A DNA stretch of 64,000 nucleotides, taken from assembly GCA_012932865.1 (NCBI GenBank), contig SAXG01000068.1, positions 1 through 64,000 of the forward strand, given 5' to 3'. Origin of the DNA: Amylostereum areolatum (lineage: Eukaryota > Basidiomycota > Agaricomycetes > Russulales > Stereaceae). The first letter of the stretch is position 1; each line of letters opens with the position of its first letter. A model generated the notes under the pieces. The model saw only the letters and a list, made by a program, of their open reading frames with translations, ran no database searches and had not been told where the DNA came from. Of the stretch, positions 22,599 to 32,821 are shown one piece after another. Both the position numbers and the translations under genes were made by a program.

Positions 22599-24477
22599 CA
22601 GCACTCAGTGACAAATAAGGTGGTCAGTGTGCACAAAACCTTGTATTCATATACAGATTCGTGTACAGTGTAATGGGCCAAAGCGTGAGGATGATCACTC
22701 GACGCTACATAGGACAGCTTTGGCCCTTTGGGAGAGCTCACTCACAAGAGGTTGCGTTGCCTAAAGTGGATGTCCCCCGTCCCCGAGGCCGGGTTGCCCT
22801 CCTCTACCCGCTCCCACGGTCATGTGACACCGGTTGCGAGTTGCCAAACTACAGCCGCCTACAGTAGAGGGGTTTGTGACGGTCCCAAATGCTCTCGCTC
22901 GTGTCGGGCTCTCTTGGCAATCTGCCATTTCGATAGCAGAGTGGGTTGTTCTGTTCCTTGAGGGTTCAGAGCTGGAGTCCTTGGGGGCGTAGGAAGCAAG
23001 TCGCCGAGGGCCGAGTAGGCCTGCGAATATGCAATGTCGATGAGGACATATCACCTGTGATATGGATAACAAAAGGATCAGTAAAGCCTTTACTATCACA
23101 TTGATTGATACTGTATGCACGTACCATCTATGAAAGCTCCGTTCGAGGCTTGCTGGTTGGTTGGGTTCTTGCATTATCGTGTCACCTGTCGTTGATTCGG
23201 ACGTGGACGACACAATACAATGCTGTTGCGGACCTTCAGGATCCTGAGGATGTCGTTGTGCTCGCACTCAAGACCGGCGGTGGCCAATGGCGTCAGCCGA
23301 GGAAAGCTGTAGACAACAATATAGTAAGCAAGGACATTGATCAGTTTGTTAAGGTCAGTCATACCTGGACGGCCGTGTTCTCGTTCGCTTGCGAGGAGGT
23401 TGAATGGGCACTGTTTCTGGGGGCTGCATCTTGGACGGAATCAGTGGACCTGCGTTCCTGCTCGGTGCACCGTCCCAATGGCCAGCCAATGTCACCCCCA
23501 ACTCGCATAGATTCTTCTGCACAAATAGTACATGTCAGTTCGTCTCGCAAGAGAGAAAGAAAATGCGCACATGATCCAGATGAACGCACCGAGATGCACT
23601 GGATGCAGATGACAGGGTGTGCTGTACTGTGTCGTGTCGGGTCGGGTCGTGTCGTACATCACTCGAGCTCGGGACCACCACGCCTCATCCGAGCACCGAG
23701 GAAATTTCCCGAAAAATCTCTAGATATATAAATAAATCCAATCGGGGGGGGTGGGAGCGACGCGGTCATCGTGACCGAAGCGACAAAACACGTCCATGTT
23801 GCTGCACAAACATTGCTTTGGAGGAAAATTGATTTGAATTTGTTTTCTGATATACAAAGTAAAAGGTATAAGTAGGGCTGTGCCATGGAGGCTACTTTGA
23901 CGCTAACGGCGGTGCGTAGAGGTGCCATAGAGAGTGGGAAGGTATGACGGTGGCCAAGTACGTGGTGGAGGTCAAGACGAAGAGCGACGCGGCGACCCGG
24001 CCGACGCGCAAGCCTAGGATGACGCAAGCAGCCACGTGCATTTGTCAACGCGACTTGTCACGCGTCGCGTTACGATGACGTGGCTGTTGTCCCACAACCA
24101 ATCAGAAAGCTCACTTGTCTCGCGGTTTGTGTCGTGACGTGACGCAGCGCTCCACCGCGTCTCTCTTTGTATTAAAGGATGCCAGTGCATGCTAAGTTGA
24201 GCGGCCTCGTGACAAGGCCCAACAGGAACCCAACAGAAAAATTTGCATTCTAATAAGTATCCCCATGAGTAGATGTGCCATCCCTAGCAGGATTCGTCAG
24301 ACGCCGATAGGAAGGCTGGTCACCCACGGCCCAGGGGGTTATAACATGTAAGGAAGATGAAAATATCGTGTCAGCGCCTCCTTCTTCACCTCCCTCGAAG
24401 TCTTGAAGCATACGGTAAGATCCTGCTCCCCGTTAGACCGACTTGTGACTGAAGGCAAGCCGCGTGTCTCGAGTAAA
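22599..24477. other. Intergenic region upstream of the second monooxygenase
   Basis: About 1.9 kb without a convincing gene. A 200-codon open frame at 23105-23731 begins with TTG and has no recognisable family, so it was not accepted. Short GTGTCGTGTCGGGTCGG-type repetition occurs at about 23630-23655. A CCAAT box (ACCAATCAG) at about 24097 and a TGACGTGG at about 24076 lie roughly 400 bp upstream of the second monooxygenase and may belong to its promoter. Confidence 0.4.
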
Positions 24478-26259
24478 ATGACCTTGGTACAAGTAGGGCA
24501 GAAAGACTTCCAGGTAGCGATCGTGGGAGGTGGGATCTGTGGCCTCCTTTTCGCTATCGCGCTGGTCCAAGAGGGGGTCAAGGTCGACATCTTCGAAGCG
24601 GCGGTGGGCACCTCAATGCTTGTGGAATGGTGGCGCGTTGAGCTAATGCATCAACGTAGCCAAAGTATGCCGAGATAGGTGCGGGAATTGGGATCGGTGG
24701 GTCGACTAAGTTGTGGCTAGCTGAGCGTGAGTGCCCACCTTGGCGTGCTAGGACCGAACGCTGTGAGAATTCTGGGGAAGTTGGGCATATTAGATGATAT
24801 CGCGGCGAGAGCGGAAGATGCGCCGTCTGTGCGTCCATTCCTTTTCAGACGGGCCGGGGAAGGGCACGAGGTACTTTACCAGGTGAGCGTGAAAGCTGCC
24901 GTTCCGGTGTGCTTGAGGGATGTATTGACCAGATCTGAAGTACGAGTGTCGGCCCGAGGATGTGGGCTTTTCTTTACATCGGTCAGTAGCCTTCACATTC
25001 GGCAAGTCATGCCTGAGTGACGTGAAGCTTGTAGCGCGGGGCTTTTGGATGGACTGGCGGCACTCATCGACCCGGACACGGTCCCAACGCATTTCAAGAA
25101 ACGCTGCGTCGATATCACGCAGTTATCGACCACCCCGTCCCGGACAGTTATCCACTTTGCGGACGGGACCACGCACGAGACGGACGTCGTCGTCGGGGCG
25201 GACGGGGTGAGGAGCAGTGTGAGGCGATTTGTGATCGGTCCGGAGGCGGATGAGAGGGCGCTGGTGTCTATGAACACGATGGCGTATCGTGGGTTGGTGG
25301 GGCTGGAAACGCTGAAGAAAGCCGGGATGAAGGTGGCGCCCGAGATGAGTCCTTTGTTGAACTGCTGGATGGGCTACGGGAGGGTGAGCCTCACAGACAT
25401 ACGGGGAGTCGATACTTATACAGGTCTCAAACAGCATATCATCACATTCCCCATCAAGCACGACACGGTGGTATGTCGGGCTTGCTTGGTACAAACGTTC
25501 TCTTGGTAGATGCTAACGGGTTTGTCGCCGTTTGTGTGTTCATAGCTCAACATCGTCGCGTTCGTGGCCGATTTCGACAAGCCTATGTTGCCAGCCGACC
25601 CAAATGGTGCGCGCAGCTGGGTCCAGGAGGTGACGCAAAAGGAGCTGCTTGATCAATACGAGGGGTGGGGCGAAGATGCCTTGATAATGCTCAAGTGCAT
25701 CGAGAGGCCCAGCAGGTGGTCGGTTCATGGAATCTACCCGCCGTTGAAGACGTTCGTCAAGGGTAATGTGGCTCTGCTCGGCGATGCGGTTAGCTCGTGT
25801 GCGACCTTGCAATAGGCTATATCGGTCTCACTTTATGACTGCGCAGGCGCATGGAATGCTCCCACATCTAGGTGCGGGCGCGGGCGCGGGCATAGAGGAT
25901 GCATACGTCCTCTCTCGCCTGCTCGGTCATCCGCAGACAACCTCGTCCAACTTGGAGGTGGGGACATGATGGTGGACGCCTGCAGAGAGTGTGTCGCTGA
26001 CCGCACCCGTGTTGGACAGGCCGTTCTCGGCGCGTACGACGCCGTTCGTGTCCCTCGCGACGCATACATCACCCTAGGGAGCAAGGCGGCTGGCGATTTG
26101 TACCATGGACACGGACCGTCGGGTCCTACGAATGAAGCGAGAAAGGCAGATTTGAAGGAGCTGTGGGAGAAGGTATGGCACCACGACATAGATGAGGAGA
26201 TAAAGGAGTGTGTCAGGATGTTGACGGAGAGTGGGGCCTATGCATCGCCCGTGGAGTAA
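24478..26259 (+). CDS. FAD-dependent monooxygenase, salicylate-hydroxylase type (copy 2)
   Basis: This is a paralogue of the gene at 19614-21356 with the same intron positions. Start ATG 24478 gives MTLVQVGQKDFQVAIVGGG with the dinucleotide-binding GGGICG and VDIFEAA. Then come KYAEIGAGIGIGPNAVRILG, YECRPEDVGFSLHR, ETDVVVGADGVRSSVRRFV, HIITFPIKHDTV, and the FAD motif LLGDAAHGMLPHLGAGAGAG. It ends MLTESGAYASPVE and TAA. All introns are short, and splicing restores every family motif, so this copy appears intact. Both copies keep all flavin-binding motifs, suggesting that both are functional rather than one decaying. The aromatic substrate is unknown. It converges with the nucleotide-sugar transporter 107 bp downstream. 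Confidence 0.9.
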
Positions 26260-26365
26260 CGTGTCGCGATAGGCTTGGCATAAGTTACTTGAAGTATGAA
26301 GTACATAGAATACACTTGAACTGGTCCAAGAGTCCCCCGATACCCATGAAAAAAACGTGAAAATC

Positions 26366-27674
26366 CTACTCGTCTTTGTCCTTTTGTTTGACGGAGCTTT
26401 GAGGCTTGTTTGAGCCAAAGGTGTAGCCTACCGTTCCGGTAAATACCAGAGCGGCTCCACCCCATAACAGCATTCGAGCTTGGGGGTCCATGGACGTGTT
26501 CCCGTTGAACAAGACTACGCTGAGCACGAGGGAAACCGCCTTGCGGACCACGAGGACGAGGGTCACTGTTAGCGCGGTGACGCGCGTGGTGAGGCGATTG
26601 ACACCTGCGACGCATAGGAGCTGGGTAAGCGTGTTGAGAATAAGAGGGGGGAGCGCAGAGGGTATGGGGAGTCTGTAAGATGAGAATGAAGACGACGCGG
26701 GAGCAAATGTCTGCACGTTAGATGGGGGTAAGACCCGGAGCAGGGTGTTGGGTAGAGGGAGGGGGACGTGAATGTGTTGGCTGGTGGTCAGAAGGTTGAC
26801 TTGCGAGGCAAGATCGCCCGCGACGAAGGCGAACATGGGCATCGAAAGGAAATGGAGGTAGAACATAGACTCTTCCCATATGTCAGGGAGTTTTCCGTGG
26901 TGAGTATTGCTGCGAGCATCGTCTTGGGGAGCTTTGGGTTCGGAACTTGCAGTAGATGATCGCTTTCCGTAGGTTGAGTAGGTATGATCTTGTACGAGAC
27001 CGAGAAAGCCGGAGAGGACCAAGGCGAGGGTAAGGATGGCGATTCCGGTTAGGTAGGTTGTTAGCGCAGGTCCGTCCGAGGAGGATATTGATGTTGTAGA
27101 AACGGATTTCTTCCGATGGGATGCAGATAGGGTGGTAAGGGAGACACCGGATGTGATCACAATCACGGAAACCACTTGGATGACAGTATACCTAGCACAA
27201 ACAATAGGTACAAGGGAAGGTGAGAGAGAGAAAGAAGACCTACTTCTTGCCGGATATTAGCCAGCCCATGAGCATGCTGATTACAAGGCCACCGCTCCGA
27301 AATATTATGTGGACAGGCATGGGTATCTTGTAGGCGAAAGCTGCATTGTTGAGCAAGGAGATGACGGAAAACAGGCAGACTTGGATTATGTAGGGCAAGA
27401 GAGGGACCCGGCGCGGCCTGAGTTGAGGGAGGGGAAGGCCAAAAGGGCCTCTTGTAAAAACCAGGAACTTGCGCAGACCATGAATAGAGACGACGGCGAA
27501 CTGAGCGAAAGTGATGAGAGAGCCGATGGTAGGATGTTCCGAGGTCAGGCGTTCAAGCGTAACTGCGTTGCTGGACGGTGGTCATTACATACGAACATCT
27601 CATTTTCGAGGAGATGCGTACCTGCAGCAGCCTCCAAATACGAGACCAAACGTTGCGACCCAGTCCATAAGCAT
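26366..27674 (-). CDS. YEA4: UDP-N-acetylglucosamine transporter, Yea4/SLC35B4 type
   Basis: This is a multi-span ER/Golgi membrane protein of the nucleotide-sugar transporter superfamily, importing UDP-GlcNAc (for chitin and glycan synthesis). Three exons: ATG 27674 with MLMDWVATFGLVFGGCC, then NAVTLERLTSEHPTIGSLIT and FAQFAVVSIHGLRKFL, then MPVHIIFRSGGLVISMLMGW, LISGKKYTVIQVVSVIVI and TSGVSLTTLSA. About eight to ten hydrophobic segments are visible. The C-terminal half has LTVTLVLVVRKAVSLVLSVV followed by LFNGNTS and the charged tail KQKDKDE. The RSGGLVISMLMGW and RKAVSLVLSVVLF signatures are typical of SLC35B4/Yea4. The intron phases fit exactly. Substrate is inferred from the subfamily. 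Divergent from the cyclin gene. Confidence 0.88.
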
Positions 27675-28189
27675 GGTTAGACATGCGGTTACGGTAAGTA
27701 CTTGGATTCGGAAGGCAGACGTGTCTTGAGCAGCACGCGCCCATCAACTGCGATATTCCCAGCACGTGACGTGCGCGTCGCGTTTGCATTCCGAGTCTAA
27801 GTGGGGAGCAGTCGAAACCCAAATCGGTTTCGGTATATAATTCCTGTTGGAGGCTTTACATCGTTCTCATTCCTCTTCTTCCTTCTCCTTCTCCATCTCC
27901 ACTTTCTACCTTCCCTTCGCTTTCAGATCGAGTTCATTCAGCGGCGGCAACAGTGCAGCCTTGAGTCCCAAAGCAGCCTACCCTCGTCTGCTGTAAGCGG
28001 CATCCAACTCGCTCGCCCAGTTCTTCCCGCCGTTGTTGCTTGTTTGGATCGATTCCCGCCGCCTTCGCGATCGACAGCGCCCTATAAAACCCAGCGCCCG
28101 CCGCCACCTTCGTCCTTCATCCCCTCCCTTTCCCCTTGCAGGGCGGCGTCCACCACATCTTCATACTTCCCCCACTCGCTTTTTCTCCA
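27675..28189. promoter_or_regulatory. Divergent promoter (Yea4-type transporter / cyclin)
   Basis: This 515-bp region separates two divergent start codons. A CACGTGACGTG cluster lies at about 27761-27771, and TATATAAT at about 27834 could be a TATA element for the cyclin. A long pyrimidine-rich leader precedes the cyclin ATG. Confidence 0.5.
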
Positions 28190-29725
28190 ATGGCCTCGTC
28201 CCGCCGTCATCCCGCATCTCTCCTCCCCCATACGGCCCACAACCCCCTCCTCACCAAGCTCGTCCGCCAGGGCGTCACGTACGACATGGTCCATCATGTC
28301 GCACGCCAGGCTACCCGCGTCATCCCCGTCACAGACGAGCAGCCCCTCGACGTTGCCGCCGCTCTTCCTACACCGCCGCACACGCCGGTCAGGGGAGAGT
28401 TCGTAGAGGATCCTTTCCGCTTGCAGGGCCTCATGCCGCTCGAGGACTTCATCATCCAGATCGTCAACGCGTCCCATGTCCAGGTCCCCGTCCTCTTGAC
28501 CACGCTCATCTTCCTCGAGCGTTTGCATCTTAAGCTGCCCAAGATGGCCAAGGGTGCGCTTGGTCCCCTAGCCGTCGCCGTGATTTGAACTGACCGCCGC
28601 CACCATGTAGGGCTTCCATGCACACGCCACCGGGTCTTCCTCGCGACGCTCATCGTGGCCGCGAAGTACCTCAACGACTCGTCCCCGAAGAACAAGCACT
28701 GGGCGGCGTACGCGCGCATCTTCGACATCGCAGAGATCAACCTCATGGAGAAGCAACTGCTCTTCCTGCTCGACTATGATCTTCGGTTCGACGAGGAAGA
28801 GGCCTGCAGCTTCTTTGCGCCCTTCATGCCCCTGCCTGTACGATCGGAAGCAAGACAGAAAGCGGTCAGCAAGGTCACCGAAGCAGGCAAGGCGCGTGCT
28901 CAGGCCCAGATGCCGCCCACACCGCCGTATGACTCCGACGTTCACCATGTCGTGCCTCCGCCGCCGCCCGCCTTCGTCGCCGCCGTTCACAGCCTCGCAA
29001 AGCGAATCTCCAAGCCGTACCTCAAGGCCGACAACGTCAACGCGGCGGGTGCGAGCCAACCTAGTTCGCGAAGCGTCAGCGTCGGCAGTTCGGTGGACTC
29101 GGAAAACGTGATGCCTTTGCTCACCGAAGACAGCGGCTCTGCGACGTCGGACGACTGTGCCTCCAGCGACGAGTCGGACTCTGTGGATGAGCGTCCCCGG
29201 GAAGACACCAAGTTTGTGTTGCGTCCGGTCCCTGTGGCTGCGTACCGCCGCGCCTCGCGCGCACGCAAAGCCTCGGACACCACGCTCATCGGCGCTCGCG
29301 ACTCGTCCACCTCGCTTCACACCCTCCACTCGGACTCGACGCTGGCGAACCTCCCGCAGGCGATCTTGCCCTCCCCAAAGCAGGCGTTGGTGAACAAGCG
29401 CAGCCTCCGCGTGAGGCGGTCGACCTTCGTGGAGTCCAAGATGTCTGCCAGCCGGACCTTGCCTTCCATGGCCAGCCCCACGCGTGCGACGACTGCTTCC
29501 TCGGGCTCTGGCAACTTCCTCAGCCGCATGTGGGGTGCTGCGACGAAAGGCTCTGCTCCTGTGACCATGGCGAACGGGAAGATGCTGCAGGGGACCGTCG
29601 TCGACGTCGTGGAGCCCGAACCGATGGGTCTCAGTCATGCTCAGTCTACGGGGTCCTTCCACCTTCGTCGCCTTGCCCAGTCGCGGTCGTCGATGCTTCA
29701 CGCCGGCGTCGACACGGACGCGTGA
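28190..29725 (+). CDS. PCL/Pho80-type G1 cyclin
   Basis: A cyclin-box protein of the PCL family, which partners with a Pho85-like kinase in cell-cycle start, polarity or metabolic control. ATG 28190 opens MASSRRHPASLLPHTAHNPL. The box spans roughly residues 75-205: LEDFIIQIVNASHVQVPVLL, TTLIFLERLHLKLPKMAKG, then after a single intron RHRVFLATLIVAAKYLNDSS, PKNKHWAAYARIFDIAEINL and EKQLLFLLDYDLRFDEEEAC. The HRVFLATLIVAAKYLND and WAA..F pattern is the PCL signature. After the box is a 250-residue Ser/Thr/Pro-rich tail with several SP/TP sites (for example PPTPPYDSD), plausible phosphorylation and turnover signals. Stop TGA at 29723. The exact PCL subtype is not assignable by eye. Confidence 0.88.
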
Positions 29726-30175
29726 GCGAGTCAGTGATGCCACACGGTGGGTCGATGTGCTCGGCCATCCACATCGTATTTCCCACCTTTCTTTTTATCG
29801 AAACTTCTGGACGCCGAACGGGGTTTCTCCCCGCCTCTCCTTTCTTTCTTCTCAGTCTGTTCCCGACGGCCCCGTTGCTTCTTTTACCCTGTAGCGCAGT
29901 CCTATGCATCGCGAGCGCGTCGATTTGGTTCGGTGCCGTGCCTGGTTTTTTGTTTGTCTGCTCGATATGTATCCAGCACTATACGCCTTCGTGTCCTCGT
30001 TTATTCTCTGGCCTGGATTGATTCATGTAGTACAGTCTAATTTCTGTCACCCCACTCGTCATGTAGCGCTAGAACCAAAAATATCATAATCGGATACCAC
30101 ACACTTTCGGATGGACGCGAGGGAGAGCTTACCAGAGTACATACGGAACGGGGGCGGCTGGGGACGGTCGTGTGC
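29726..30175. other. Convergent 3' region (cyclin / SH3 protein)
   Basis: 450 bp of T-rich sequence with no gene seen; it presumably holds both 3' untranslated regions. Confidence 0.5.
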
Positions 30176-31519
30176 TTACAAGAGCTTTACGTACGCCGAA
30201 GGGAACAAGCCTGTCCTGCCGTCGACCTCTCCTGTCCACCTGTGAAATGACGCTCAGCACGGGCCCCGCAGGTGAAAAAACGAAAGGGAGAGTGCCGACC
30301 AATCGTCCGACGTGCGCTCGGTGATCAGGATCCGTTCGTTCTCCTTGATCGCGAGGTCGCCGGCTTCCTGCGGGTGCGAATTTCGAAACGGCGGTGTCAG
30401 GGAAGGGCGCGTGGATCGGTGAGGGTGAGGATGGGGGACGTACTCCGCTGTCGTAGTCGTAGATGGCCTCTGCCCACTCCCCGTACGTCTCTTCCTCCTC
30501 TGGGACTGCCTGTGCTGGTGGTGGTGGAGGCGGAGGCGGCGGTGGTGGTGGCGAAGGAGAGGCAGTGGGGGAGGTGGAGGCGGTGGACGTGCGTCGGATG
30601 GGCGGGGGCGCGAACGCGCTCTTCTTAGCGCCGAACGCGGGGGGCACGGGAGGCGCGGCGGCCGGTGCGTTCTTGCTCGCGGTCGAGCCGCGGATGGAGC
30701 CGAAGGCGTTCTTGGTCGAGGTCGTGTCGATGTCGCCGAATTTCTGCGGGGGTAGATGGCGCGTGAGGAGGGATTGCGGGGAAGGGGAAAGAGAAGGAGG
30801 ACGGGAAAGAGGAGGAGGAGGAGGAGGAGGAGGAGGAGGAGGAGGAGGAGGAGGAGGAGGAGGAGGAGGAGGAGGAGGAGGAGGAGGAGGAGGAGGAGGA
30901 GGAGGAGGAGGAGGAGGAGGGGGGTACGTACACGGCTGGTGACGAGGCCGCTGACGCCGGTTGCGGTCGAGGACGGTTGGGGCGAGGGCGGGATCGAGGG
31001 GCGGAAGGCGGCGCCGCCTGGGGACGCGTGATTGAAGAGCGAGGAGGCGGCGGCGACGCGCGCGCGCACGCTCACGGGCGCTGGGTCCGGCGCGTCGGAT
31101 TCCTGTGCGTAAGCGCGTGAGCGAAGCGAAGGAAAAACGGACGGGGGGGGGTAGTACGGCGGATGCGGATGCGGAGGGCGCGGGTTTGGGAGGGGCTGCG
31201 GCTTTGAAGGCTGAGGAGACGAAGCGGGAGGTTGCGTCGGGGTTTGCGGAGAAGGCGCGGTGCGCGGCGGAGGCGGCGGCGGCGGCGGCGGCAGTGGATG
31301 CGGTTGGACCTGGACCTGGGGCGCCTGGGTTGGGTTGGGAGAGCAGGTGGGGGGCGTGAGGTGAAGTACCTGGAGGAAAAAGGTGAGTGGGAGGACCGGA
31401 CGATGGGATCTTGGGGAAGATGCGGGGCCGTGAGATCGGGTCGGACGGTGGGGACTCAACTCGTCGAGGAGGGAGAAGAAGGCGTCCTTTTCGTGCCCTG
31501 AGAGGTTGGAGAAGGCCAT
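30176..31519 (-). CDS. SH3-domain protein with proline-rich middle
   Basis: ATG 31519 opens MAFSNLSGHEKDAFFSLLDE, joined by an intron to YFTSRP. A low-complexity Ala/Pro/Ser region follows, then FGDIDTTSTKNAFGSIRGS, a polyproline stretch and a C-terminal SH3 domain. The SH3 reads AEAIYDYDSGEAGDLAIKEN, with the DDWWTGEVDGRTGLFPSAYV core split by an intron inside the first Trp codon, and ends KLL with TAA at 30176-30178. SH3 plus polyproline proteins of this shape usually act in actin or endocytic assembly; this is inferred. Two odd points: the frame right after YFTSRP needs one base fewer in a six-base G/C run (31349-31354, plus strand) to enter the Ala-rich frame, and a 188-nt intron (30744-30931) holds a long GGA microsatellite. 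Confidence 0.75.
30811..30919 (+). repeat. (GGA)n microsatellite, about 36 units, inside an SH3-gene intron
   Basis: An uninterrupted GGA array of about 109 bp. On the coding (minus) strand it is (TCC)n and starts only about 11 nt after the 5' splice site (donor GT at 30931-30930). The very long open frames predicted here on both strands are artefacts of this repeat. Confidence 0.95.
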
Positions 31520-32821
31520 TTCCGAGGCTTGGAGAGGGAGGTGGTGGTGGTGGAGAGAAAGGGTGGGTGGACACGCGGTCGGAGGCCACGCTTTGATTTA
31601 TAGCGTGATGTGAACAATGCGATGAGTCGAAATGCAATGCGGCTGTTGGCCGGTGGGCGACTGTGGGACCTTGAGGTACTTGGGAGGCTTTGATTAGCTC
31701 ACACACGGCGAGGGAGATGAAGAAGACAATATGACGGCTGGCGCTGAGAAGACAAGGGCGAGGGGAGACGTAGGTAGACGCCGGGTTAGAAGCACGATGG
31801 GAGTGTATGCGACAGCGAGGGGATATGGCAAAGCCTGTTGATATAGTTGGAGGTTAGACGGAGGGGGAGAGGAGGGGGAGAGGTACCGTACAGGTCGTCG
31901 ATGACGAGACTCGGGTTTTCAAGCTTCAAGTCGGAGGCAAAAGCGGGAAAGACCCAAAATTGAAATGATGTTTTGGAATGCCGGAGCGAGGAACTTTATG
32001 TTTGGAAGAGCGAGCGCAAGGCTCGACGGAGCTCGTCCGAATTCGCTGCTTATGGATCTAGGTATATCAATGTAGATGACCGAGTCGGAGATGGTCAGAC
32101 CTTGGGGAGGAGGTGCTTCTGAAGCGTGGTGCGACGGGTCAGGGAATCTGCGAGATGTTGGCGGGGTAAGTATCAATCTGGCAAGTACACAGGCTGGGCG
32201 AGGCTGACGATGGCGGAAAGGGACGAAGGTGATCGATTCTGAAACGTCTTTCGAGGCAGAGGCCCGGCGGGGGCAGAGTCTTGGAGACAAACTGCCATCG
32301 ATCATTATATCGTCTCCGCTCGCTTCCGCCTGTAAGAAATTACCCCGCATCCTTCCCCGCCCCCGCACATCCCCGCCCTCGTGCTCGCCGCTTGTTTCCT
32401 CGAGGATAAGTACGCGCAGAGCGAGAGCGAGCCCCTCAAGAGTCAAGACCCCGCCGGCGACGGAGAGGTGCGGCGGGAGAGGTGCGCAAAGGGGAAATAA
32501 AGTCCCACGGTGCGGCAGGCGCGCCATCTTTTGCCGACGTTGTCCTCCTCGTTCTCCTCGTCCAACTCTCCTCCGCCTCCTCTCGCCCTCCACGTCGTCC
32601 TCGCCCCCCAAACGCTCTTCCACACCAACGACCGCATCCCTCAGCCGTTTTTGTCGACGCTCCTCCGCCCTTGCTCCGGCCGCCAGCCACCGCATCCAAC
32701 CGATCACCGCCCTGGGAACGGCGCACGGGATACCACGGCTCGCAACCGTTGACTTGACCGCAAGCGTTCTGAGCCCGTCACCGATTTCGTCCTCGTTATC
32801 TCGGCATTCCCGACGGGATTC
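31520..32821. promoter_or_regulatory. Divergent promoter region (SH3 protein / SSXT-like protein)
   Basis: 1.3 kb between two divergent starts. The plus-strand side is C-rich and pyrimidine-rich, like a long 5' leader. An open frame from ATG 32229 ends with TGA overlapping the SSXT-like start (ATGA at 32822-32825). Its composition does not look like protein, so it is at most an upstream ORF. Confidence 0.45.

Noticed and set aside
23105..23731. 208-codon plus-strand frame
   Set aside because: Starts with TTG, no recognisable family, lies in repeat-like intergenic DNA.
19614..27674. Secondary-metabolite gene cluster around the two monooxygenases
   Set aside because: No synthase, terpene cyclase or P450 was seen; neighbours are CBP80, a UDP-GlcNAc transporter and a cyclin.
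28568..29743. 391-codon minus-strand frame
   Set aside because: Shadow of the cyclin gene, Arg/Gly/His-rich with no motif.
30254..31706. Very long Leu-, Ser-, Gly- or Pro-repeat frames on both strands
   Set aside because: They are translations of the intronic GGA array; the real SH3 gene splices around it.
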